Origin: JAZDEY01 sp043808325 [NCBI: Candidatus Eiseniibacteriota bacterium]
GTDB lineage: Bacteria > Arandabacterota > Arandabacteria > Arandabacterales
Reading direction: 5' to 3'
Assembly (NCBI GenBank): GCA_043808325.1
Contig: JAZDEY010000064.1
Span: forward strand, 1-64,000
Length of the DNA stretch: 64,000 bases
In this document: positions 16,897-24,969 of the stretch, one piece after another
How positions within the stretch are numbered: the stretch's first letter is position 1
Layout: the number at the start of each line of letters is the position of its first letter
The notes under the pieces: model-generated
The model's database searches: none
Seen by the model: the letters and a program-made list of their open reading frames with translations, nothing else
What the model was told of the DNA's origin: nothing
Made by a program: the position numbers and the translations under genes

Positions 16897-17345
16897 TGAA
16901 CTCCGGTGTGGCCGAAGCCGCCCCCACCTCTTGCCGTATCGTCGAGGGATTGGACCTCCTCGAAGGCAGGATGACAGACCTCGGAGAAGACCATCTGAGC
17001 TATCCGGTCGCCGCGCCTGACCTCGAACGACTGCTTGCCGAGGTTGATGAGTACGACCGCAACCTCCCCCCTATAGTCGGAATCAATAGTGCCCGGCGTA
17101 TTGAGGACGGTCACCCCGTTACGCAGAGCCAGACCGGAACGCGGCCTCACCTGGGCTTCAAAACCATAGGGAATCTCGACACAGAGCCCCGTTGGAATCA
17201 GCGCGAACTCTCCCGGCCCCAACTCCAGCTTGTCCTCAACACAGGCAAGAAGGTCCAAACCTGAGGAACCCTGGCTCGCCTTCACGGGCAGTCCAAGCCC
17301 CTTACTGTTCGGAAGCCTCTTGATTCTGACTTTGATCTCGCTCAC
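16893..17345 (-). CDS. dut: dUTP diphosphatase
   Basis: 150 aa, homotrimeric dUTPase type. All five motifs can be read: SSGLDLLA (1), RPRSGLALRNGVTVLN (2), GTIDSDYRGEV (3), GDRIAQMVF (4) and GGFGHTG at the end (5). It hydrolyses dUTP to dUMP and pyrophosphate, keeping uracil out of DNA. The start is GTG without an obvious Shine-Dalgarno. It lies 30 nt behind the Cys-rich ORF. Confidence 0.95.
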   Translation of the reverse strand: MSEIKVRIKRLPNSKGLGLPVKASQGSSGLDLLACVEDKLELGPGEFALIPTGLCVEIPYGFEAQVRPRSGLALRNGVTVLNTPGTIDSDYRGEVAVVLINLGKQSFEVRRGDRIAQMVFSEVCHPAFEEVQSLDDTARGGGGFGHTGVQ

Positions 17346-17374
17346 GCCAAAAGGAAACCGGGAAAGGAAAAGGC

Positions 17375-17683
17375 CTATCGGGTACCGGGCAGGCGGAGCC
17401 GGTACTCACACCCGCAATCTGACCGGTAGAGATATCTGACCGGACCAAGGGTCCTTAGATCGACGAAATCCGGACAATATATCACTGGAATCAGCGATGA
17501 CTTCATCGGACGGCAGTTCTCCCGGCACTTGGTACAGAGCCTGTGGCAAGCACAGCACTTGCAGTGCTCGCACGGATGCTCTGAGCGCACACCGGGAAAC
17601 CGCGAACAGGAAAGGAGCTCCTGCCCGGGGCTCAACTCCGGCCACCCGCCAAGCACCACCAGCTTTGGTTTTGCCGCTTCCAT
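17375..17683 (-). CDS. small Cys-rich putative metal-binding protein
   Basis: 102 aa. The centre has a dense Cys cluster (CEHCKCCACHRLCTKCRENC, residues about 38-57) and two more Cys near the end (SDCGCEYR). That spacing suggests one or two zinc or Fe-S sites. Codon use looks like that of neighbouring genes. It fills most of the 404-bp gap between the M16 protease and dut, lies 30 nt before dut, and has a promoter-like TTGACA upstream. The Shine-Dalgarno is weak and I recognise no family. An overlapping frame (17406-17723) looks like a shadow. Confidence 0.55.
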   Translation of the reverse strand: MEAAKPKLVVLGGWPELSPGQELLSCSRFPGVRSEHPCEHCKCCACHRLCTKCRENCRPMKSSLIPVIYCPDFVDLRTLGPVRYLYRSDCGCEYRLRLPGTR

Positions 17684-17693
17684 AGCAGTATCT

Positions 17694-17723
17694 AAGGTAC
17701 CTGAACAGACTGGGCCTTGTCAA
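17694..17723 (-). promoter_or_regulatory. promoter candidate for the Cys-rich ORF-dut operon
   Basis: On the minus strand a perfect TTGACA (17718-17723) is followed after 18 nt by TACCTT (17694-17699, weak -10). It sits right after the stop of the M16 protease gene. Confidence 0.4.
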
Positions 17724-17749
17724 ACCAAATCTCTCCGTGATCGGTGCGG

Positions 17750-19015
17750 CTAGAAGCTCAGATCGCTCTCTGAAGGGAAGTCGGTGGTGGACGGCCCTAC
17801 GGTCACAAGCGAGAAGGCGGAAGGGTCCAGCAGCAGCCGCGCCTCATCCATGATGTCGGATTCTTTGATGCGCCTGATCTTCCTGAGAGAATCCTCGATC
17901 GGGTGGTAGTCGTTGAGGTAGAACTCGTGCCTTACCAGGCGGTTCATCCTGGCCGCGCTGCTCTCCAGCCCCAGCAGGAGTCCGCCTTTAAACTGCTGCT
18001 TGACGCTGCTGAGCTCCCCGCGGGCAAGGCCGTTGGTCTTGAGCTTCTTGAGTTCCTTAACGACTCGGCCGATTGCCTTCTTTGCCTTCTTGGGGTCGAC
18101 CGCGAGGAAAACGAAGAAGATACCGGTGTTGCGATAAAACTCGCACGAGCCATAGACGGTGTAAGCCAGGGCCTCCTTTTCGCGTACCTCCTGAAAGAGC
18201 CTCGAGGTCATGCCTCCACCTACGATCATGGAGAGCATCATGTTGGCAAACCTACGGCCGCTGGTATAGGGCGGGGCCTCGACACCGAGACATATGTAGC
18301 ACTGCGAAACCCTCCGGATTGCGTTGTGAACCCTGGCCACCCCACTAGAAAAAGTCTGAGGCCCAGGCGGAGGGCACTTGGCGGGCACCTTGAGCATTCG
18401 GTTTACGCTCCCGACCAGCCTCCGGTGGTCGACTCTTCCGCTTGCCGCGACGATGATGTTGGGTGATGCGTAGAAGGACTTGAAGAACGGCATCACGCTT
18501 CCCCGAGTGAATCTCCCCACGGTATCCCCGGTTCCGAGCACGGATTTCCCCACGGGGTTCTTGCGCCATACCGATGCAGCCAACAGCTCGTGAGCGACGT
18601 CCTCCGGTGTGTCCTCGAGGCTTCGGATTTCCTCAAAGACCACCCTCTTCTCCAGCTCGATGTCTTTCTCTCTCATCGCCGGCCCACAGAGCATGTCGCT
18701 TATCACGTCGACCGCCTTGCCCATATGTTCCGAAAGGCAACGCGCGACGAACGCGGTGCTCTCTCTGCCGGCGAACGCGTCGATGCTGCCGCCGACGGAT
18801 TCCAGCACGTTGGCAAGTTCAAAAGCCGACCGCTTTGCAGTTCCCTTGAAGAGGATGTGCTCGATGAAGTGGGAGACACCTGCCATCTTGAGCGGTTCAA
18901 GGCTCGAGCCGACGCCGACCCAGAACCCCAGGGAAACCGAGCCAGCGTCCCTGCTGGATTCGGTGACAATCCTGATGCCGTTTGGGAGGACATCTTTGCG
19001 GTAGGACAACTTCAT
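17750..19015 (-). CDS. M16 (insulinase/mitochondrial processing) family zinc peptidase
   Basis: 421 aa, single-unit M16B size. The inverted zinc motif HFIEH lies in SHFIEHILFKGT near residue 47, with the downstream acidic ligand in VVFEEIRSLEDTPED. The N-terminal SYRKDVLPNGIRIV is typical. Such genes commonly follow pnp in this operon; the natural substrate is usually unknown. It has no signal peptide. Its ATG overlaps the pnp stop (ATGA). Confidence 0.93.
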   Translation of the reverse strand: MKLSYRKDVLPNGIRIVTESSRDAGSVSLGFWVGVGSSLEPLKMAGVSHFIEHILFKGTAKRSAFELANVLESVGGSIDAFAGRESTAFVARCLSEHMGKAVDVISDMLCGPAMREKDIELEKRVVFEEIRSLEDTPEDVAHELLAASVWRKNPVGKSVLGTGDTVGRFTRGSVMPFFKSFYASPNIIVAASGRVDHRRLVGSVNRMLKVPAKCPPPGPQTFSSGVARVHNAIRRVSQCYICLGVEAPPYTSGRRFANMMLSMIVGGGMTSRLFQEVREKEALAYTVYGSCEFYRNTGIFFVFLAVDPKKAKKAIGRVVKELKKLKTNGLARGELSSVKQQFKGGLLLGLESSAARMNRLVRHEFYLNDYHPIEDSLRKIRRIKESDIMDEARLLLDPSAFSLVTVGPSTTDFPSESDLSF

Positions 19016-21105
19016 TTAGGGCGTTCTCGCGCGCCCAGGAGCGCTTTTCTGCTCAGCCTGACCTTGCCGTCCCTTTCGACACCGATCACTTTGACCTGCA
19101 CGTCGTCGCCTTCCTTGAGGACATCGGTCACCTTGTTGATGCGCCCGTGCTCGATCTCTGAGATGTGAAGCAGTCCATCCTTGCCGGGGAGAATCTCGAC
19201 GAACGCTCCGAAGTCGACGATCCGCTTGACTATACCGTTGTAGGTCTTTCCCAATTCGGGCTCTTCGATTATCGCCTTGATCATGTCGAGCGCCTTGTTG
19301 CAGGCGGCGCTGTCCGGGGATGCGATCTTAACCTCTCCCGAATCCTCGATATCGATCACCGTTCCGGTCTCCTCGATGATCCTCCTGATTGTCTTGCCGC
19401 CGGGACCGATCACTTCCCTGATCTTGTCCCTGTCGATCATGATGGCGAGTATTCGCGGCGCATAGGCCGAGAGCTCCGACCTCGGAGCCGATATCGTGCG
19501 TTCCATTATGTCGAGTATCTCAATCCTGTTGGGGCCTGACTGGGACACGACCTCTTTGATGATCTCGAATCCGACACCGGATATCTTGAGGTCCATCTGG
19601 ACCGCAGTAAGTCCCTGCCGGGTCCCAGTTATCTTGAAATCCATGTCGCCATGGTGATCCTCCAGCCCCAGAATGTCGGTCAGAATACGGTAGCCGCCGG
19701 CATCCTTCACCAGCCCCATCGCAACGCCCGCGACCGGTGCCTTTATGGGCACGCCGGCATCCATCAAGGAGAGCGTTCCGCTGCAGACCGTGGCCATCGA
19801 GGATGAGCCATTGGACTCAAGTATGTCGGAAACGATCCGGATCGTATATGGAAAGACCTCTGCCAGCGGGATGACGGGCTGGATCCCTCGCTCCGCCAGG
19901 GCACCGTGCCCGATCTCGCGCCTTGCAGGCGATCTTAAGGGCCTTATCTCACCGACGCTGAACGGCGGGAAGTTGTAGTGGAGCATGTAGGCCTTCTTTG
20001 TCTCGCCAGCCAAGTCCTCCACACGCTGCTCGTCCATCGAGGTGCCCAGCGTGGTCACAGCGAGAGCCTGGGTCTGGCCCCGCGTAAACAGGGCTGATCC
20101 GTGGGTCCTGGGCAGTATCCCCACGTCGCAGGTGATCTGTCTCAAATCGCGTAGGCCTCTGCCGTCCGGACGCAGGCCCTGCTTCAGAATCATCTCTCTC
20201 ACAGTGGTGCGTTCGATCTTAGAAAACGATTCGGTGATCTCCGCCTCGCCCTCGGGGAATCTCTGCTTTAGGGCAGCGAGCGTCTCTTCCTTGATGGTCT
20301 CCAGTTCTTCATGCCGGAGTGCCTTGTCCGGCGTAGTGATCGCGCCGACGATCTTGGCCTCGGCGAGGGCGCGCACCGCGTCGAATATCTCCGGGTTGAT
20401 CTGCTTGGGCACAAACTCCATCTTCGGAGTGCCGCACTTGGCAATCAGGGCTTTCTGGACCTCGATGCTCTTCGGTAGAACCTCCACGCCGACTCTGATC
20501 GCTTCGAGGAAATCTGCCTCGCTGACCTCCTTCATCCCACCCTCCAGCATCACCACCTGGTCGCCCACACCAACCACCACCAGGTCAATGTCCCCTTCTT
20601 CCCTGTCGGCGAAGGTCGGATTGACGATAAACTCGCCGTTCTTCCTCCCGACTCTGACCGCGCCCAGCGGTCCCCCATAAGGTCCACCCGCCAGTCCAAG
20701 CGCTGCTGAGGCGCCTATCAGAGCAAGCACGTCGGAATCGTTCTGCTGATCCGACGAAAGCACCGTCGTAATTATCTGCACTTCGTTGGTGAAGCCATCC
20801 CAGATCAGGGATCTGATGGGCCTATCAATAAGCCGCGCAGTCAGAGTCTCCTTCTCCGATGGCCGCCCTTCGCGTTTGAAAAAACCCCCGGGGATTTTCC
20901 CGGCGGCATATGACTTTTCCCGGTATTCGACCAACAGCGGCAGAAAGCCCGCGCCTTCGAGCGGCTCCTTGGAAACCACAGCGGTCGCCAAGACAACCGT
21001 TTCACCGTAGGTAACCATCACCGCACCACCAGCCTGCTTTGCGACCCTGCCTGTTTCAATCGAAAGCGTCCTTCCGCCGATCTCAACCTTCTCCTGATGA
21101 ATCAT
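19012..21105 (-). CDS. pnp: polyribonucleotide nucleotidyltransferase (PNPase)
   Basis: 697 aa, full length. Two RNase PH-like cores (about 1-230 and 310-545), a KH domain (IMIDRDKIREVIGPGGKTIR, about 550-610) and an S1 domain (GIVKRIVDFGAFVEILPGKD, about 615-690). It degrades RNA 3' to 5' with phosphate, usually in the degradosome; RNase G is also encoded in this window. It follows rpsO by 37 nt, the usual rpsO-pnp order. Confidence 0.97.
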   Translation of the reverse strand: MIHQEKVEIGGRTLSIETGRVAKQAGGAVMVTYGETVVLATAVVSKEPLEGAGFLPLLVEYREKSYAAGKIPGGFFKREGRPSEKETLTARLIDRPIRSLIWDGFTNEVQIITTVLSSDQQNDSDVLALIGASAALGLAGGPYGGPLGAVRVGRKNGEFIVNPTFADREEGDIDLVVVGVGDQVVMLEGGMKEVSEADFLEAIRVGVEVLPKSIEVQKALIAKCGTPKMEFVPKQINPEIFDAVRALAEAKIVGAITTPDKALRHEELETIKEETLAALKQRFPEGEAEITESFSKIERTTVREMILKQGLRPDGRGLRDLRQITCDVGILPRTHGSALFTRGQTQALAVTTLGTSMDEQRVEDLAGETKKAYMLHYNFPPFSVGEIRPLRSPARREIGHGALAERGIQPVIPLAEVFPYTIRIVSDILESNGSSSMATVCSGTLSLMDAGVPIKAPVAGVAMGLVKDAGGYRILTDILGLEDHHGDMDFKITGTRQGLTAVQMDLKISGVGFEIIKEVVSQSGPNRIEILDIMERTISAPRSELSAYAPRILAIMIDRDKIREVIGPGGKTIRRIIEETGTVIDIEDSGEVKIASPDSAACNKALDMIKAIIEEPELGKTYNGIVKRIVDFGAFVEILPGKDGLLHISEIEHGRINKVTDVLKEGDDVQVKVIGVERDGKVRLSRKALLGARERPK

Positions 21106-21142
21106 AAGTTCGTCCTTAACACTCCTTTACCTCAAGATCCGT

Positions 21143-21412
21143 CTATTTGCGCAGACCCAGCTCCTTTACTAGCTGCCGGTACTTGTCTGCTTTTCGGGAC
21201 TTGAGATAATCAAGAAGCCGCCTCCGCTGGCCGACCAGCTTGAGGAGACCTCGCCTCGAATGGTAATCCTTCTTGTGAACCTGGAAATGCCCGGTCAGAT
21301 GATTGATGCGCTCCGTGAGGAGCGCAACCTGAACCTCGGGTGAACCAGAGTCACTCTCATGAACCTGGAACTTCTTGATTATTTCCTGTTTCCTGTCCTT
21401 TTCTAGACTCAC
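21143..21412 (-). CDS. rpsO: 30S ribosomal protein S15
   Basis: 89 aa, full length, with the conserved [18 protein letters not shown] and [18 protein letters not shown] blocks. It binds 16S rRNA in the platform. The start is GTG with a G-rich GGGAGGGGG tract upstream. A promoter of its own probably lies in the AT-rich gap behind ribF. Confidence 0.97.
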   Translation of the reverse strand: MSLEKDRKQEIIKKFQVHESDSGSPEVQVALLTERINHLTGHFQVHKKDYHSRRGLLKLVGQRRRLLDYLKSRKADKYRQLVKELGLRK

Positions 21413-21435
21413 TTCGTTGTCACCCCCTCCCGAAC

Positions 21436-21464
21436 ATTATTAATTAGACATTTTTCGCGCACAA
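21436..21464 (-). promoter_or_regulatory. promoter candidate for rpsO-pnp
   Basis: On the minus strand TTGTGC (21459-21464) is followed after 17 nt by AATAAT (21436-21441, 5 of 6). The 60-bp gap is AT-rich against its surroundings. An internal promoter before rpsO is common in this operon in other bacteria. Confidence 0.45.
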
Positions 21465-21472
21465 ATCAAGAG

Positions 21473-22402
21473 CTAATTCTGAAGGAGTCCGGCCGCACGC
21501 TCCACGTCGGCCGCAATCGCCCGCCTCAGGGATGTTTGATCCTTGAATTGCCGCTCACCTCTTATTCTATCGACAAAGAATACCTCCAACTTTCGCCCGT
21601 ACAGATTTGCCGTGAGTCCCATAATGTAGACCTCGACCGCAGGACGCCCGCCTCCATAGGTGGGCTTGGTGCCGATATAGAGCGCGCCGGGATAACAAGC
21701 CCGGCCGAGCTTCACCCTCACTGCATACACGCCGAAGCGAGGCAACATCTTGCCGGCCTCCTCCAGTTCAAGATTCGCAGTCGGAAATGCGAGCAGCCTG
21801 CCTCTGCCCTCTCCCTTCACGACCCTACCCGCCAAGCTGTACATTCTGCCAAGCATCTCCGATGCAGCCCGGACCTCTCCTCGCGCCAGCGATGTTCTAA
21901 CCCGCGTCGAGCTGACCGGACGACCCCGGAAATCAACCGGAGGCACGATATCCACCCCGAAGCCGATCTCCTCCCCGAGTGCCTCAAGATACCGGGCATT
22001 GCCCTCCCGGCCTCGCCCGAAATGGAAATCGTAGCCGATAACGAGTCTGGCCATATTGAGTTTCGCAACCAGAAGTCTCCTTACAAACCACTCGGCCCGA
22101 CGTCCGGCGAGAGTAGAAGTAAACCTCAATATCACCGTCTGGTCAAGGCCGGCCTCCGCGATAAGCGCCAGTTTCTCCCTGAGGGTAGTCAGCATCAGGG
22201 GAGCCCGGTCGGGCCGGATGACGGAGACCGGATGAGGCTCAAATGTGACCGCTACGCCCGTGACACCAAGCCCGCGGGCCAGGATTGCCACCTCTTCGAG
22301 GATCCTTCTGTGGCCCACGTGAATCCCATCGAAGGCGCCGATCGTGACCACCGACTTCCCGGACCGCCTACCTGTTCTCTCAAGATCCCTTAGAATCCTC
22401 AG
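21473..22402 (-). CDS. ribF: bifunctional riboflavin kinase/FAD synthetase
   Basis: 309 aa with the start proposed here. The N-terminal nucleotidyltransferase domain has VTIGAFDGIHVGH and the C-terminal riboflavin kinase domain has GRLLAFPTANLE and GGRPAVEVYIMGL. It makes FMN and then FAD. The first ATG/GTG-type codon in frame (GTG at 22351) would cut off the conserved lead-in before VVTIG. Seventeen codons further upstream is CTG (22402), preceded by AGGAGG with 7-nt spacing (22410-22415); it gives an N-terminus reading LRILRDLE, which fits the family. No ATG, GTG or TTG lies between this ribosome site and 22351. A CTG start is rare, so this needs proof. Confidence 0.9.
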   Translation of the reverse strand: MRILRDLERTGRRSGKSVVTIGAFDGIHVGHRRILEEVAILARGLGVTGVAVTFEPHPVSVIRPDRAPLMLTTLREKLALIAEAGLDQTVILRFTSTLAGRRAEWFVRRLLVAKLNMARLVIGYDFHFGRGREGNARYLEALGEEIGFGVDIVPPVDFRGRPVSSTRVRTSLARGEVRAASEMLGRMYSLAGRVVKGEGRGRLLAFPTANLELEEAGKMLPRFGVYAVRVKLGRACYPGALYIGTKPTYGGGRPAVEVYIMGLTANLYGRKLEVFFVDRIRGERQFKDQTSLRRAIAADVERAAGLLQN

Positions 22403-22445
22403 ACCTGAGCCTCCTCATGGATTCTCTGGTTTTCCAAAGCGCTCG

Positions 22446-23354
22446 TCACAGTATCCTCTCGGTTCTAAGCTCGGCATCGGGGTGCTCCCCTCGCACCGCG
22501 ATCCCGATTATGGTGCCGGCTTCATCTGTCAGGGCAACGTACTTGCCGTCGGTGCCCATGGCAGCGCCGTCGAAGTCAGCCGCGCAAGGCTGCCTTCCGG
22601 ATCTTATGCTTCGGACGCTCGCCGCCTTCAGGCCAATCTTGGGCAGGTGCTCAAGAGCCTTTTCGATCGACAGAATCACGTCGCCGGCACTTGTCCTTCC
22701 CTCCAGCAGATTGTTCAAGGGCGTGGCGGCGTCTATGGTGAAACTTCCTATGGTTATCCGCCTAAGGCTGGTGACCGAGGCGCCGCAACCGAGATGTCTT
22801 CCCATGTCTCGCGCAAGCGACCTCACGTAGGTGCCCGAGGAACAGGCCACCCGGATCGTGACGTAGGGCATCGATATGTCCAGCACCTGGAAATCCGTTA
22901 TTTGGACCACCCTGGTCTTCAGCGGAGTTGCCAGACCACGCCGGGCCAACTTGTAGAGGGGCGTGCCCCGGTGCTTGATCGCCGAAAGCGACGGAGCTAT
23001 CTGCTGGTATCTGCCTCTGAACCGGGAGGCGGCATCGAGGATCTGTGTAGGTCCGACCCCTTCGCAGCTCTCGACCATCACCACCTTGCCCCATTTATCG
23101 AGTGTATCGGTCTCGACCCCCAATTGGATGGTGAATATGTACTCCTTGCCGAGACTCATAAGGAATCGGGATATCTTGGTGGCCTTGCCGATAAGGCCGA
23201 TCAGAACCCCTGTCGCATTGGGATCAAGGGTTCCCGAGTGGCCGATCTTTTCGGTACCGAGCAGGCGCCGAAGTTGGACCACCACGTCATGGGAAGTCAT
23301 CCCGCCCGGTTTGTCGAGTATGAGGATTCCATCCATAGGTCTAAGGTCCGGCAA
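22446..23354 (-). CDS. truB: tRNA pseudouridine(55) synthase
   Basis: 302 aa. GILILDKPGGMTSHDVV and HSGTLDPNATGVL (with the catalytic Asp) identify TruB, followed by a C-terminal PUA-like part. It makes pseudouridine 55 in the T-loop of tRNAs. The TTG at 23354 has GGAG 4 nt upstream and overlaps nrnA by 14 bp; the ATG at 23336 is an alternative without a Shine-Dalgarno. Confidence 0.95.
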   Translation of the reverse strand: MPDLRPMDGILILDKPGGMTSHDVVVQLRRLLGTEKIGHSGTLDPNATGVLIGLIGKATKISRFLMSLGKEYIFTIQLGVETDTLDKWGKVVMVESCEGVGPTQILDAASRFRGRYQQIAPSLSAIKHRGTPLYKLARRGLATPLKTRVVQITDFQVLDISMPYVTIRVACSSGTYVRSLARDMGRHLGCGASVTSLRRITIGSFTIDAATPLNNLLEGRTSAGDVILSIEKALEHLPKIGLKAASVRSIRSGRQPCAADFDGAAMGTDGKYVALTDEAGTIIGIAVRGEHPDAELRTERIL

Positions 23355-24324
23355 CTTGCTCCAGGTTCCTCAAGTGGGACCGGATCTGCTCGCGCACCTT
23401 GGCTTTGATCGCCGCAAGGTCGCCTTCAATCCGAAAACCGGCGGCCGTGGCGTGTCCGCCACCGCCGAACGCTTTGGCCACCGCGTCGACATCGTAGCCC
23501 TCGGCGGCCCTGAGGCTTACTCTGAAGTGACCTTGATCGGCTTCCCTCAAGAGGACGCCGATCGCCACCCCATCGATGGACCTCGGATAGTTCGCAAAGC
23601 CGTCGGTATCAATGCCGGTGGCGCCGGAATCTCGATACATGCCGCGGGTCACTTCCATGGTCGCAATCTTGCCGTCGGGCGAGACCTCGACCGAGGAAAG
23701 GGCGGTTCCGAGTATCTTCAGCGAAGCAAAGGATTTCTGCCAGTAGATCTCGGAAGCCACATGATAGGGCCTTACGCCGACCCTGAGAAGGTGAGCCGCA
23801 ATATCGAGGGTCTCCGCGGTGGTGGTGGAAAACCGGAAACACCCCGTATCGCTCAAAATCGCAACGTACAGGGCCTCCGCCTCGCTCCTCTCGAATCCTA
23901 CGCCTAACTCGCTGAGCACCCTGTAGACGATCTCGCCGCAGGCTCCGGCCTCCATCTCCACCAGGTTATAGGTGCCGAACCGGTCATTGGACCTGTGGTG
24001 ATCGATATTGATTACGGTCCCGCACCGCTTCACGATTTCGCTGACCCAGCCCGTACGATCCAACGCCCCCACGTCTACCACGATCGCAACATCGCAGGGC
24101 TCGGTGGGCACAAGTAACACATCGCGGGCACCCTCGAGAAAGGCATAGGAAGCGGGCACTCCATCCTCACATACTACTTTAGCAGTTTTACCTAACCGCT
24201 TTAGCACAGAATAGATAGCAATCTGACAACCTACCGCATCGCCGTCGGGATCGATATGCGAGGTTATGAGGAAGGACTGCGATTTCTTTATCAGATCAGC
24301 TATCGACTTGGGGGTCTCGGTCAT
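23341..24324 (-). CDS. nrnA: DHH-family bifunctional oligoribonuclease/PAP phosphatase (NrnA type)
   Basis: 327 aa. SHIDPDGDAVG (DxD motif), VVDVGALDR, NIDHHRSND (the DHH motif) and the C-terminal DHHA1 glycine motif FGGGGHATAAG are all present. Family members degrade nanoRNAs and dephosphorylate pAp; in this operon position (rbfA-nrnA-truB) that role is standard. AAGGAAA lies 8 nt before the ATG; the start overlaps rbfA by 29 bp. Confidence 0.93.
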   Translation of the reverse strand: MTETPKSIADLIKKSQSFLITSHIDPDGDAVGCQIAIYSVLKRLGKTAKVVCEDGVPASYAFLEGARDVLLVPTEPCDVAIVVDVGALDRTGWVSEIVKRCGTVINIDHHRSNDRFGTYNLVEMEAGACGEIVYRVLSELGVGFERSEAEALYVAILSDTGCFRFSTTTAETLDIAAHLLRVGVRPYHVASEIYWQKSFASLKILGTALSSVEVSPDGKIATMEVTRGMYRDSGATGIDTDGFANYPRSIDGVAIGVLLREADQGHFRVSLRAAEGYDVDAVAKAFGGGGHATAAGFRIEGDLAAIKAKVREQIRSHLRNLEQVAGP

Positions 24325-24670
24325 CCCGGCTTTCCTTGAGGCGCTTCAAGAGCGAGTCGATCCGTGCGCCTTTGATTTCGGTGTCGTCATAGTGGAATCT
24401 TATCTCTGGAATATGTCTAATCTTGAGCCTCTTGCCCATCTCGGATCTTATGAAGCTGCTGGCGCCCTCGAGACTCTCAAGGCTGCGGTCAATGTCCTCG
24501 GCGCCTCCCATGACGCTGATATAGATGCTCGCGTAGCTCAAATCGGCACTGACCCTCACCTTGGTAACGGTCACAAAACCGATTCTGGGGTCTCTGAGTT
24601 TCCGCAATATGATATCGCTGACCTCTTCCTGTATCTGTCCCCCCAGCCTGTCCAGCCTTCGCGACTGCAA
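24296..24670 (-). CDS. rbfA: 30S ribosome-binding factor A
   Basis: 124 aa. RRLDRLGGQIQEEVSDIIL at the N-terminus and the KH-like region with VTVTKVRVSADLSYASIYI identify RbfA, a 30S maturation factor. I prefer the TTG at 24670 because GAGGT is at a workable distance; the TTG at 24676 lies only 3 nt from it and overlaps the DUF503 stop. Confidence 0.95.
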   Translation of the reverse strand: MQSRRLDRLGGQIQEEVSDIILRKLRDPRIGFVTVTKVRVSADLSYASIYISVMGGAEDIDRSLESLEGASSFIRSEMGKRLKIRHIPEIRFHYDDTEIKGARIDSLLKRLKESRDDRDPQVDS

Positions 24671-24672
24671 GA

Positions 24673-24960
24673 TCAAATCACCTCAAAATCGGTCTGGATG
24701 TCGATCACACTTATGTCCACGTCGGATTCGATCAAGCTTACAACGTTCGAAATCACCTGGTTGGCGAACACGCTGTCTTTGGATACCGTCGCTATACCGA
24801 GGGTCGAGCGCTGCCAGAGATCGCAGTCACCGACCTCGGCAATCGAGACATTGAACTTGTTCTTAACTCGATCCTTGAGCCTTCTTAAGACCGACCTCTT
24901 CGCCTTGAGGGAGCCTCCGTCGGGAATGTGCAGCGTGAGCTTGCAGGTCCCAATGACCAA
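24673..24960 (-). CDS. DUF503 (YlxP-like) protein
   Basis: 95 aa. The N-terminal TCKLTLHIPDGGSLKAKRSV and the central NVSIAEVGDCDLWQRSTLG match the DUF503/YlxP family, small proteins encoded between infB and rbfA in many bacteria and linked to ribosome assembly by position. The start is TTG, with AGGAG 6 nt upstream. The gene ends overlapping the possible rbfA start. Confidence 0.9.
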   Translation of the reverse strand: MVIGTCKLTLHIPDGGSLKAKRSVLRRLKDRVKNKFNVSIAEVGDCDLWQRSTLGIATVSKDSVFANQVISNVVSLIESDVDISVIDIQTDFEVI

Positions 24961-24969
24961 CGTAGTCTC

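Noticed and set aside
17406-17723. Alternative 105-codon frame over the Cys-rich ORF
   Set aside because: Its product has no ordered Cys spacing or family resemblance, and the overlapping 17375-17683 frame has better codon use.
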